A DNA stretch of 5,130 nt from Syntrophomonas sp. (lineage in GTDB: Bacteria; Bacillota; Syntrophomonadia; Syntrophomonadales; Syntrophomonadaceae): assembly GCA_028693695.1 (NCBI GenBank), contig JAQUUV010000027.1, positions 1 through 5,130 of the forward strand, given 5' to 3'. The notes under the pieces were generated by a model. The model searched no databases. It saw nothing but the letters and a program-made list of their open reading frames with translations, and was not told the DNA's origin. Made by a program: the position numbers and the translations under genes. Shown one piece after another: positions 1-5,130 of the stretch (position 1 is its first letter; every line of letters begins with the position of its first letter).

Positions 1-266
1 AGCAGGGCCAGGGGTTCAAAGGTCTCAGAATCACTGGTGCGCCGCACAAATGTACCTTCACCGGGCCTTATATCAAGGATTCCCATGGTTTCCAAGGCGG
101 TAAGCGCTTCACGCACCGATGCCCGGCTAACCCCCAGGGATTCAGCCATATCTCGCTCGGCAGGCAGTTTATTGCCAGGCTGAAGGTCACCTGTGCTAAT
201 CATACCTTTTAATTGTTCCACGATCTCTTCATATATTTTTTTGGTCTTAATTGGATGGAAAGACAA
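1..266 (-). CDS. GntR-family transcriptional regulator, FadR subfamily (N-terminal part; runs off the left edge)
   Basis: The first 88 codons of a DNA-binding regulator are visible; the C-terminal ligand-binding (FCD-type) domain lies beyond base 1. The winged helix covers about residues 9-76: KIYEEIVEQL, then GDLQPGNKLPAERDMAESLGV, the recognition helix SRASVREAL (47-55), and the wing RPGEGTFV (67-74). Arg38, Arg48 and Arg52 align with the DNA-contacting Arg35, Arg45 and Arg49 of E. coli FadR, which is established knowledge for that family. I chose TTG at 266 as start because AGGAAGGTAGG lies just upstream and the conserved helix begins soon after; no ATG fits. The gene follows porB on the same strand after 83 bases. 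A FadR-type operator sits in the por promoter region, so it is probably the pathway-specific regulator of por (inference). The effector cannot be told; pyruvate, lactate or an acyl compound are typical for the subfamily. Confidence 0.88.
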   Translation of the reverse strand, partial: MSFHPIKTKKIYEEIVEQLKGMISTGDLQPGNKLPAERDMAESLGVSRASVREALTALETMGILDIRPGEGTFVRRTSDSETFEPLAL

Positions 267-315
267 TGAGACGCCTACCTTCCTGCTATCGTATTTACAA
301 CAATACAATTTTAGT

Positions 316-338
316 AACTATATATATTATATATAGTT
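316..338. promoter_or_regulatory. Perfect 11-bp AT-rich palindrome in front of the GntR gene
   Basis: The arms AACTATATATA and TATATATAGTT are exact reverse complements around a single central T. It lies between porB and the regulator gene, and on the minus strand it contains a TATAAT hexamer. It could be an autoregulatory operator/promoter for the regulator or a weak hairpin after porB. It does not match the TGGTCNGACCA core found upstream of porG. The symmetry is seen directly; the function is inferred. Confidence 0.4.
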
Positions 339-349
339 TATCGTGAAAA

Positions 350-1288
350 CTAAATCGTAATCTTTGCGCGTTCCCGCATAAAAGCGATCTCGCGATCGAT
401 GTCGCTTTGAATTTCGGCGATGCGGCTCTCTGCATCAGGGCCTTTAAGCAGGCGGTTGAAGCGACCCTGCTTCATTACGTATTCATTCACCGGGTCAGCG
501 TCTTTTTTGCCGCTGATGATAAGCGAGCTGGGCTTATTAAAGCTGATCTTGCGATTTTCCGCTTCCCATAACAGCCAGGCACCGCTCTTCACAGCCATAC
601 GGCTCAACTGCACGGTTTCAGGCATATCGAACTGCCAGCCTAAATAGCAAGGGGCCAGAATTTCGATGTATTTCATGCCAGGGATGTTTTTGGCTTTCAC
701 CACCTTGTCGTACAGGTCGCCGGGGTAAGCCACGGTGGCGGTAGCCACGTAGGGAATATTGTGCTCCAGCATCAGCAGGGCCATGTTTTTCTTGGGCTGG
801 CGCTTGCCGGTGGGGGTGGTGGTGGTGAAGCTGCCGCGCGGGGTGGCACCGCTGCGTTGCACACCGGTGTTGCTGTAGGCTTCGTTGTTATAGCAAAAGT
901 GAATCATATTATCGTTGCGCTCGGCTGCGGCTGAAAGCGCCTGGAAGCCGATGTCATAGGTGCCGCCGTCACCCACCCAACTGAATACGGTGGGCAGTTC
1001 GCCTTGCAGGCGGCCTTTTTCCTTCATTATTTCAACCGCGTGGGTAATACCGGAGGCCGAAGAGCCAGCGGTCGCAAAGCAAATATTAATGCCGGGCCAG
1101 TTGTAGCCCAGCTTGGGGGTCATACCCATGCTGGCTACCGAGCAGGAAGGGGTCAGCAGCATGATGGCATTTGACCCCAAAGCCTTGCCCACAATGCGCA
1201 GCGCCATCGTGGCAGGGCAGCCGCCGCAGGCCCCGTTGCCGCTTAAAACCTGCTCAATATCCGGTAATTGTTTAATACTGGTAGTCAT
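350..1288 (-). CDS. porB: 2-oxoacid (probably pyruvate):ferredoxin oxidoreductase, beta subunit (thiamine diphosphate-binding)
   Basis: 312 residues, the usual length for a stand-alone beta subunit. It holds the pyrimidine/diphosphate half of the thiamine diphosphate site and the proximal [4Fe-4S] cluster, which takes electrons from the 2-oxoacid cleavage. Visible signatures are CGGC (Cys21, Cys24), PSCSVA (Cys49) and APCYLGW (Cys214). The CxxC, then 25 residues, then Cys pattern plus a distal Cys fits the proximal-cluster ligands of single-chain PFOR. The ThDP motif is GDGGTYDIG (106-114) with NNEAYSNTGVQRSGATP (134-150). The ATG at 1288 is the first in frame, with AAAGGA about 11 bases upstream. 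It is the last por subunit, but a structured repeat in a 242-base gap separates it from porA, unlike the tight spacing of the other subunits. Substrate could be pyruvate or a branched-chain 2-oxoacid; the sequence does not settle this. Confidence 0.93.
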   Translation of the reverse strand: MTTSIKQLPDIEQVLSGNGACGGCPATMALRIVGKALGSNAIMLLTPSCSVASMGMTPKLGYNWPGINICFATAGSSASGITHAVEIMKEKGRLQGELPTVFSWVGDGGTYDIGFQALSAAAERNDNMIHFCYNNEAYSNTGVQRSGATPRGSFTTTTPTGKRQPKKNMALLMLEHNIPYVATATVAYPGDLYDKVVKAKNIPGMKYIEILAPCYLGWQFDMPETVQLSRMAVKSGAWLLWEAENRKISFNKPSSLIISGKKDADPVNEYVMKQGRFNRLLKGPDAESRIAEIQSDIDREIAFMRERAKITI

Positions 1289-1349
1289 ATATCATCCATT
1301 CCTTTCATGGTCTATGCTTTTTAGGGACTATCAAGAAATAAACTAGTCA

Positions 1350-1503
1350 TTTACGCCGGTCTTTTTTGCACTATACTTCGTTCTCAAAGCTTAGAATACG
1401 TCCAGTATGACTGCGCTTTGCAACATTATTGGCGACCGCTAGGGAGCACCAGTAGTGCCCGGAGGGTGACGCCTCGTCTAGCACAAAAAATCCTCGGCGT
1501 ATT
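1350..1503. repeat. Structured MITE/REP-like element between porA and porB
   Basis: The two ends form an imperfect inverted repeat. TACGCCG, 3 bases, then TTTTTTG on the left (1352-1368) mirrors TACGCCG, 4 bases, then TTTTTTG read on the other strand (1501-1484). A further 5 of 8 matches follow inward (1369-1376 against 1483-1476). Inside are two hairpins. One is 1385-1420, with outer arms CAAAGC/GCTTTG and inner ATAC/GTAT. The other is 1431-1472, with outer GGCGACC against GGGTGACGCC and an inner stem GGAGCAC/GTGCCC that bulges one A. Both apices carry CCAGTA. There is no open reading frame of note and no clear target-site duplication. It would be transcribed inside the por mRNA as a cloverleaf-like fold. 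The palindromic layout is seen directly; that it is a dispersed non-autonomous repeat is inference. Confidence 0.6.
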
Positions 1504-1530
1504 CTGCCTTATTTATTCCTCGATAGCCCC

Positions 1531-2661
1531 TTATTCATCCATCATAGCGCGAATCTCGGCGGCCATGAAGCGGCGGGGCAGATCGATGCCACCAATGCCC
1601 ATTACCCGGTTTTTAACCGTGATGTCGTTGCGTCGGCCAAAGAGCACGCTTTTCAGCTCGGAAGCCAAAATGCCGCCGGGATGGCCGAAGTTATAGTTGC
1701 GATCCAACACCATCACCTGCGCATTTTGCGGCAGTGCGTTGATGATATCCTCGGCAGGGAAGGGCAGATACAGGCGCGGTCGTAACAAGCCGGCTTTGAT
1801 GCCCTGCTCGCGAAGGATATCGATGGAAAGTCTTAATTCTGCCGCCATACTGTTGACCGCAAATGCTACCACTTCGGCGTCTTCCAGCAGATAGGTGTCG
1901 ATGGTGTCGCCATCCCACATGCCGGTGATATCCTTATATTCCTGCGCCGCCTGCTTTACCAGCGGGATGGACGCCATGATATCGTCGGACAGCATCTGGC
2001 GGAAGGGTGCGTATTCGGCCGCATTAGTCACATTGCTGAAGGAAGAGGGATGAGCCGGGTCGAGCCGCCATTTCGGTTCATGCGGGGGCAGGAAACGGTC
2101 GATATCCTCCTGTGGTGGCAGGGTGAGGGGCATCAGACAATGGGAGATAGCAAAGCCGTCAAAATTGACCATAATAGGGATATTGATCTGTTCGGCCACG
2201 CGGAAGGCCTGTAAAATGGTGTTGAACACCTCCTGATTGGAGGAGCAGTGATATTGGATCCAGCCGGTATCGCGCTGAGCAAATGAGTCCTGATGATCGG
2301 CCCATAGGGTCCAGGGGGCAAAAATACCGCGGTTTACGTTGCACATTACGACCGGCAAACGTCCACCGGAAGCCATATGTAAAACTTCGTGCATATACAG
2401 TAAGCCGTTGGCCGAGGTGGCTGTGAAAACGCGGGCGCCGGCAGCGGATGCGGCCACAGCAGCGGCCATGGCGCTGTGTTCACCTTCCACCGGAATGAAG
2501 CGGGCGTTCAGCTCGCCATTTTCAACCATGGCGGCCACCGCTTCCATAATGCTGGTCTGGGGGGTGATGGGGTAGCCGGGCACGACGTCCACCCGGGCGC
2601 TTTTTACGGCCAGCGCGGCGGCATGGGCACCGGTATCCATTATAACTTGCGCTGCTTTCAT
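1531..2661 (-). CDS. porA: 2-oxoacid (probably pyruvate):ferredoxin oxidoreductase, alpha subunit
   Basis: 376 residues, near the family norm. The alpha subunit supplies the other half of the thiamine diphosphate site and binds the 2-oxoacid. Seen: the N-terminal PFOR/transketolase-like domain with GYPITPQT (29-36), where Thr33 matches the substrate-binding Thr of PFOR; then VEGEHSA (58-64) with the cofactor-activating Glu; then the NRGIFAPWTLWADHQDS stretch (110-126), whose Arg111 is the likely carboxylate contact. The C-terminal domain has VLDRNYNFGHPGG. The frame is open further upstream to 2865, but the true start is the ATG at 2661. AAGGAGG lies 9 bases upstream and the protein begins with the family-typical MKAAQVIMDTGAHAAALAVK. 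It starts 4 bases after the porD stop, indicating translational coupling. Whether the substrate is pyruvate or 2-oxoisovalerate is not decided by these motifs. Confidence 0.93.
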   Translation of the reverse strand: MKAAQVIMDTGAHAAALAVKSARVDVVPGYPITPQTSIMEAVAAMVENGELNARFIPVEGEHSAMAAAVAASAAGARVFTATSANGLLYMHEVLHMASGGRLPVVMCNVNRGIFAPWTLWADHQDSFAQRDTGWIQYHCSSNQEVFNTILQAFRVAEQINIPIMVNFDGFAISHCLMPLTLPPQEDIDRFLPPHEPKWRLDPAHPSSFSNVTNAAEYAPFRQMLSDDIMASIPLVKQAAQEYKDITGMWDGDTIDTYLLEDAEVVAFAVNSMAAELRLSIDILREQGIKAGLLRPRLYLPFPAEDIINALPQNAQVMVLDRNYNFGHPGGILASELKSVLFGRRNDITVKNRVMGIGGIDLPRRFMAAEIRAMMDE

Positions 2662-2665
2662 ACTG

Positions 2666-2923
2666 CTACTCCTCCTTTTCCATGCTGATTGCGCCGGTGG
2701 GGCATTCTGTGGCGCACACGCCGCAGCCCTTACAGTAGCGGTAATCAATCGTAATTTCATTGCGGTCAATGACCGCTTCCGGACAATATACCCAGCAAAG
2801 TTGGCATTTGGTGCATATCTGAGTGTCAACGACCGGACGGTGTGTTCGCCAGGAACCGGTGTCACCGCCGGCTCCCTTCATCGGCCAGGAAATGGGCTGG
2901 TAGGCTTTCGTAACTGATTTCAT
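2666..2923 (-). CDS. porD: 2-oxoacid:ferredoxin oxidoreductase, delta subunit (2x[4Fe-4S] ferredoxin-like)
   Basis: 85 residues. It is the electron-transfer subunit that passes electrons from the alpha/beta catalytic unit to soluble ferredoxin. Two classical CxxCxxCxxxCP motifs are complete: Cys37, 40, 43, 47 and Cys64, 67, 70, 74. Each quartet ends in Cys-Pro, so two [4Fe-4S] clusters are expected. The N-terminal PISWPMKGAGGDTGSWRTHRP is typical of PorD. It starts at ATG 2923 with AAAGGA 10 bases upstream, 38 bases after porG, and ends 4 bases before porA. Nothing is missing or odd. A free ferredoxin is unlikely given the N-terminal extension and the operon position. Confidence 0.94.
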   Translation of the reverse strand: MKSVTKAYQPISWPMKGAGGDTGSWRTHRPVVDTQICTKCQLCWVYCPEAVIDRNEITIDYRYCKGCGVCATECPTGAISMEKEE

Positions 2924-2961
2924 TTATTTCCATTCCTTTCGCTAATCCAAATATAATGGCG

Positions 2962-3501
2962 CTATACGCTAATCTGCGTTACGGTGTTATAAGCCTTGCC
3001 AGCGGCGCCCAGATTGCGCTCGCCACTGCCCGGCCATTTATTCATGATGGTTTGTTCCATAATATTTTGCGGGATATTTAGCACCCGGCACACCGCGCCA
3101 AACAGCGGAATATTGATAAAGGGTCCGTCGGCGGAAAATAATCCGGCTTCGCGGGCGATGGCGTCGGCGTCCAACTGCCAGGTAGGGTGCTTGTCCACGG
3201 CTACGGCGTGGGGAGCATTGATGATCACGGTGCCGATCTCAGTAATGCCTTCACTGACCGCCGCTTTGATGAGCTTTTCGCTCATCACTACCACATAATC
3301 CGGCAGCTCGCATTGACTGTGCGCGTGGATAGTGGTGGGGGACATGCGCACTGCTGCCCGCACCGGCGCTCCGCGGCGTTCCACCCCGAAGAAAGGCAAG
3401 GCCTGTCCCTGCTCACCGTTTTCCAGCGCAGCCTGCGCTAACAAGTGAGCCAGGGTAACGGAGCCCTGCCCGCCAAACCCGTTGATTCGTAGTTCTAACA
3501 T
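2962..3501 (-). CDS. porG: 2-oxoacid:ferredoxin oxidoreductase, gamma subunit
   Basis: 179 residues from ATG 3501. The gamma subunit matches the structural/CoA-associated domain of single-chain PFOR; it carries no metal ligands. Seen: LRINGFGGQGS (4-14), the hallmark glycine-rich start of this family, and FFGVERRGAPVRAAVRMS (37-54), the usual conserved patch. The frame also offers an ATG seven codons upstream at 3522. I prefer 3501 because GGAGG lies 6 bases in front of it and the family nearly always starts right before the glycine-rich strand. It is the first gene of the order gamma-delta-alpha-beta, the same order as in many four-subunit PFOR operons. The gene is preceded by about 130 bases of leader containing the FadR-type operator. 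The paralogous IorB (indolepyruvate) is an alternative in isolation, but the separate delta, alpha and beta subunits argue for a Por/Vor enzyme. Confidence 0.92.
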   Translation of the reverse strand: MLELRINGFGGQGSVTLAHLLAQAALENGEQGQALPFFGVERRGAPVRAAVRMSPTTIHAHSQCELPDYVVVMSEKLIKAAVSEGITEIGTVIINAPHAVAVDKHPTWQLDADAIAREAGLFSADGPFINIPLFGAVCRVLNIPQNIMEQTIMNKWPGSGERNLGAAGKAYNTVTQISV

Positions 3502-3507
3502 ATTGTT

Positions 3508-3512
3508 CCTCC
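3508..3512 (-). promoter_or_regulatory. Ribosome binding site deciding the porG start
   Basis: GGAGG on the minus strand with 6 bases to ATG 3501. It lies inside the longer open frame that starts at 3522, so the upstream ATG is probably not the main start. Confidence 0.7.
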
Positions 3513-3596
3513 ATTCTTCCATGGCATTGCAGCTTCTCCGATGATAACCATAACCCGGTGGGAAGAGATATTTTGCATAGCCATTGTCCTCATTTC

Positions 3597-3607
3597 TTGA
3601 CTGACCA
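3597..3607. promoter_or_regulatory. Second, weaker FadR-type half-operator
   Basis: TTGACTGACCA matches 8 of 10 fixed positions of TGGTCNGACCA. Its centre is 20 bases (about two helical turns) from the centre of the perfect site at 3617-3627. The right half, GACCA, is intact; the left half is degenerate. Binding is inferred. Confidence 0.45.
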
Positions 3608-3615
3608 GTGTCCTA

Positions 3616-3628
3616 GTGGTCAGACCAC
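3616..3628. promoter_or_regulatory. FadR/GntR-type operator upstream of porG
   Basis: GTGGTCAGACCAC is a perfect 6-bp inverted repeat around one A. Its core, TGGTCAGACCA, fits TGGTCNGACCA, the known consensus of E. coli FadR, and is close to relatives such as LldR. It lies about 10-20 bases downstream of the predicted transcription start of the por operon, where a bound repressor would block elongation or initiation. The regulator encoded at 1-266 retains the FadR DNA-contact arginines, which makes it the best candidate ligand of this site. Confidence 0.7.
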
Positions 3629-3639
3629 CTTTATCCAAC

Positions 3640-3674
3640 ATTATATTATATTAAGGCCGTATGATTCTAGTAAA
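3640..3674 (-). promoter_or_regulatory. Predicted sigma-70-type promoter of the por operon
   Basis: On the minus strand TTTACT (3674-3669), an 18-base spacer, and TATAAT (3650-3645). A second, overlapping TATAAT lies at 3645-3640. Transcription would start near 3633-3638, just before the operator, leaving a leader of about 130 bases. The -10 is strong and the -35 moderate. Confidence 0.5.
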
Positions 3675-3727
3675 ATTTTTTTTGTTAACTTCATGAGGGG
3701 GCTGACTGGTGTTAATTATTGGAATTA

Positions 3728-3736
3728 TGGTAGAAT
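3728..3736 (+). promoter_or_regulatory. Possible extended -10 promoter of yedF
   Basis: TGG followed by TAGAAT resembles an extended -10 (TGNTATAAT). No convincing -35 is found 16-18 bases upstream. The start would be about 50-55 bases before the yedF GTG. Only a tentative call. Confidence 0.35.
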
Positions 3737-3795
3737 GAAAACAGGTGAAAGCGTAACTATATATACAAATGACACAAAGGAGATGACTGGATTAC

Positions 3796-4374
3796 GTGAA
3801 GAAAATAGTTGATGCCCGCGGCTTGGCTTGCCCGGAACCGGTAGTAATGACCAAAAGGGCTCTTGATAGTAATGAGGTACACGAAGTAATGACTATCGTT
3901 GATAACAAAATAGCTCTTGAAAACGTTTCCAGAATGGTAAAAACACTGAGCTTGGAAAGTATGATTGAAGAACAGGATGGCAATTTCTACATCAATATTA
4001 CCAAGGAGGATATGCTTCCCGAAAAGGATAACCTGAGCGGCAGTACGGTAGTATTGATTAAGAGCAATGCGCTGGGGCAAGGCGATGATAAACTGGGCAG
4101 CATATTAATGAAGAGTTTTATGTATACCCTCACCCAGATGGAGGGTGAGATTAAGACCCTCATCTTTTTAAATAGCGGGGTATTGCTTACTACCGCGGGA
4201 TCTGATTTGATCGAACATATCAAAATTTTAGAGAGTAATGGAGTGGAGGTTCTTTCCTGCGGAACCTGTCTCGATTTTTACGGTCTGATAGATAAATTAC
4301 AGGTAGGTGTGGTAGGAAACATGTATACGATAACTGAAGAAATGTTACACGCGAGCAAGGTTATTGTTATGTAA
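3796..4374 (+). CDS. yedF: YedF-like sulfurtransferase-type protein (TusA domain plus DsrE-like domain)
   Basis: 192 residues, matching the two-domain YedF family associated with selenium metabolism. The TusA/SirA-like domain (about 1-70) has the CPxP motif ARGLACPEP with Cys12, the presumed sulfur- or selenium-carrying residue. The DsrE-like domain (about 84-192) begins TVVLIKSNALGQGDD and contains SCGTCLDFYG, with Cys155 and Cys158 as candidate redox or thiol carriers. The start is GTG 3796: KKIVDARG follows at the position usual for TusA domains. The ribosome site AAGGAG (3777-3782) is 13 bases away, rather long. No selD, selA or selenoprotein gene is in view, so the selenium link rests on family knowledge only and the precise reaction is not established. 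It is divergent from por, and its base composition is lower in GC than the por genes (about 38% in a sampled row). Confidence 0.88.
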   Translation: MKKIVDARGLACPEPVVMTKRALDSNEVHEVMTIVDNKIALENVSRMVKTLSLESMIEEQDGNFYINITKEDMLPEKDNLSGSTVVLIKSNALGQGDDKLGSILMKSFMYTLTQMEGEIKTLIFLNSGVLLTTAGSDLIEHIKILESNGVEVLSCGTCLDFYGLIDKLQVGVVGNMYTITEEMLHASKVIVM

Positions 4375-4432
4375 ATGGGAGCTATAGGGGGCGTAATAAA
4401 TATTATATTATGTATAGAAAGGAAATACGGTT

Positions 4433-4461
4433 TTGTCATAGAATATATGCAATAGAATACT
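4433..4461 (+). promoter_or_regulatory. Weak candidate promoter for cheW
   Basis: TTGTCA (4433-4438), 17 bases, AATACT (4456-4461). The -35 is good and the -10 matches 4 of 6. I see no flagellar sigma-28-type motif. Read-through from yedF is equally possible, since no terminator is visible between the two genes. Confidence 0.25.
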
Positions 4462-4510
4462 ACGCAAATATAGTCTTGTTGGTGTAATGGGTCAGAATAA
4501 TTGCGAATTA

Positions 4511-4518
4511 GAGGAGGG
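4511..4518 (+). promoter_or_regulatory. Ribosome binding site deciding the cheW start
   Basis: GAGGAGGG with 6 bases to ATG 4525. A TTG at 4501 is in frame upstream, but it lies before this site and so is not the start. Confidence 0.8.
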
Positions 4519-4524
4519 TATACT

Positions 4525-5004
4525 ATGGCTGAAGAGATTCAATTGGTGGTATTTAAACTAAAGACGGGTGACACTGTATGTGAGTATGGGGTTCCCATTA
4601 CCCAGGTGATGGAGATAATTCCCATTGCTACGCCTACTAGACTGCCGCAAGCTCCGAACTTTGTTGAGGGAATAATTAATCTTCGGGGCAAGATTATACC
4701 CATAATAGATCTTAAGAAGAGATTTGACATGGCCTCCTCTGAGTTAAGTAGTGAAAGCCGCAGCGTGGTGGTTAATGTGGAAGGACAGACCGTTGGCATT
4801 ATGGTAGATGAAGTCAGCGAGGTATTGCGCTTGCCGTTTGATAGCATAGAACCACCGCCAGCGCTGGTAGGGGGAATTACCTCGGAATATTTGACCGGGG
4901 TAGGCAAACTGGAGGATCGCCTCTTAATCCTGTTGGATATGAACAAGATATTAAGCGAAGGGGAAAGGGCCGAACTCCTGAGTGTTGGAGGAAAGGTCAA
5001 CTAG
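4525..5004 (+). CDS. cheW: Chemotaxis coupling protein CheW
   Basis: 159 residues, full length for a single-domain CheW. It links chemoreceptors to the histidine kinase CheA at the cytoplasmic face of receptor arrays. Seen: the N-terminal strand EEIQLVVFKLKTGDTVCEYGVPITQVMEI (3-31); the family core with NLRGKIIPIIDL (52-63), including the NLRG turn; then the second subdomain with VGIMVDEVSEVLRL (90-103) and GVGKLEDRLLILLDMNKIL (125-143). No receiver domain follows, so it is CheW rather than CheV. It stands alone on this window, 150 bases after yedF and with no cheA or receptor gene next to it. It may serve a general array or a dedicated one; the sequence does not tell. Confidence 0.95.
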   Translation: MAEEIQLVVFKLKTGDTVCEYGVPITQVMEIIPIATPTRLPQAPNFVEGIINLRGKIIPIIDLKKRFDMASSELSSESRSVVVNVEGQTVGIMVDEVSEVLRLPFDSIEPPPALVGGITSEYLTGVGKLEDRLLILLDMNKILSEGERAELLSVGGKVN

Positions 5005-5065
5005 CACCAATGTGGCCCTGAAACCTTTGGGGGCTCATGAAACAATAAGTTCCCATTTTTGAAGC

Positions 5066-5130
5066 GGTAATTTTCCGAGATTGCTACGTTGTCGTTGGTC
5101 ACAATACTACCAGTATTGCTCCTTCCTCCG
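5066..5130. repeat. Left part of a probable structured repeat, cut by the window edge
   Basis: After cheW a non-coding stretch contains a perfect hairpin, CAATACT-ACC-AGTATTG (5102-5118), flanked on the left by GGTAATTTTCCGAGATT and on the right by purine/pyrimidine-skewed CTCCTTCCTCCG. The apex CCAGTA is the same as in both hairpins of the element at 1350-1503. I infer a terminal inverted repeat whose right arm (expected to read AATCTCGGAAAATTACC) lies beyond the window. Confidence 0.4.

Noticed and set aside
1418..1696. 92-codon plus-strand frame
   Set aside because: Antisense to porA and the structured repeat, with no ribosome site or family likeness.
2662..2865. Upstream extension of the porA frame (68 codons)
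   Set aside because: It overlaps porD in another frame, is not PorA-like, and the ATG at 2661 has AAGGAGG and a family-typical N-terminus.
3558..3812. 84-codon open frame on the plus strand in the por/yedF gap
   Set aside because: It starts at a GTG without a ribosome site, runs through the operator and promoter region, overlaps yedF and resembles no known protein.
3783..3812. Possible 9-codon leader peptide (MTGLREENS) overlapping the yedF start
   Set aside because: The ATG directly abuts AAGGAG, leaving no workable spacing, and nothing suggests attenuation.
4539..5000. 153-codon minus-strand frame opposite cheW
   Set aside because: A shadow of cheW; serine/threonine-rich low-information sequence with no recognisable domain.
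5014..5034. Possible terminator after cheW (GGCCC against GGGCT)
   Set aside because: Short stem with a wobble pair, a 12-base loop and no T-run right after it.

Overview
The window reads as chromosomal DNA of an anaerobic, probably motile, low-to-mid-GC Gram-positive bacterium (Clostridia or Negativicutes type). The basis is a ferredoxin-dependent 2-oxoacid oxidoreductase, a CheW chemotaxis protein, a YedF-type redox/selenium-linked protein and strong AGGAGG-type ribosome binding sites. No single gene allows a species call.

Minus strand, about 3680 down to 1: a promoter region with a near-perfect FadR/GntR-type operator precedes porG, porD, porA and porB (gamma, delta, alpha, beta). Together these encode a complete four-subunit pyruvate (or related 2-oxoacid):ferredoxin oxidoreductase. 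A FadR-subfamily GntR regulator, cut by the left edge, follows on the same strand. Its three DNA-contacting arginines match those of E. coli FadR, and the operator upstream of porG matches the FadR-type core TGGTCNGACCA. The simplest reading is that the last gene of the locus controls the first promoter. The genes are tightly packed except between porA and porB. There a structured element of about 150 bp with imperfect terminal inverted repeats (MITE/REP-like) is inserted.

Plus strand, 3700 to 5130: a divergent pair with visibly lower GC than the por genes. First comes yedF (TusA-like CPxP domain fused to a DsrE-like domain), then a stand-alone cheW. After cheW, the right edge appears to enter a second structured repeat, whose hairpin apex (CCAGTA) resembles those in the element between porA and porB.

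I see no new enzyme system. The points most worth a second look are the paired operators and their regulator, the structured repeat inside the por operon, and the AT-rich perfect palindrome in front of the regulator.
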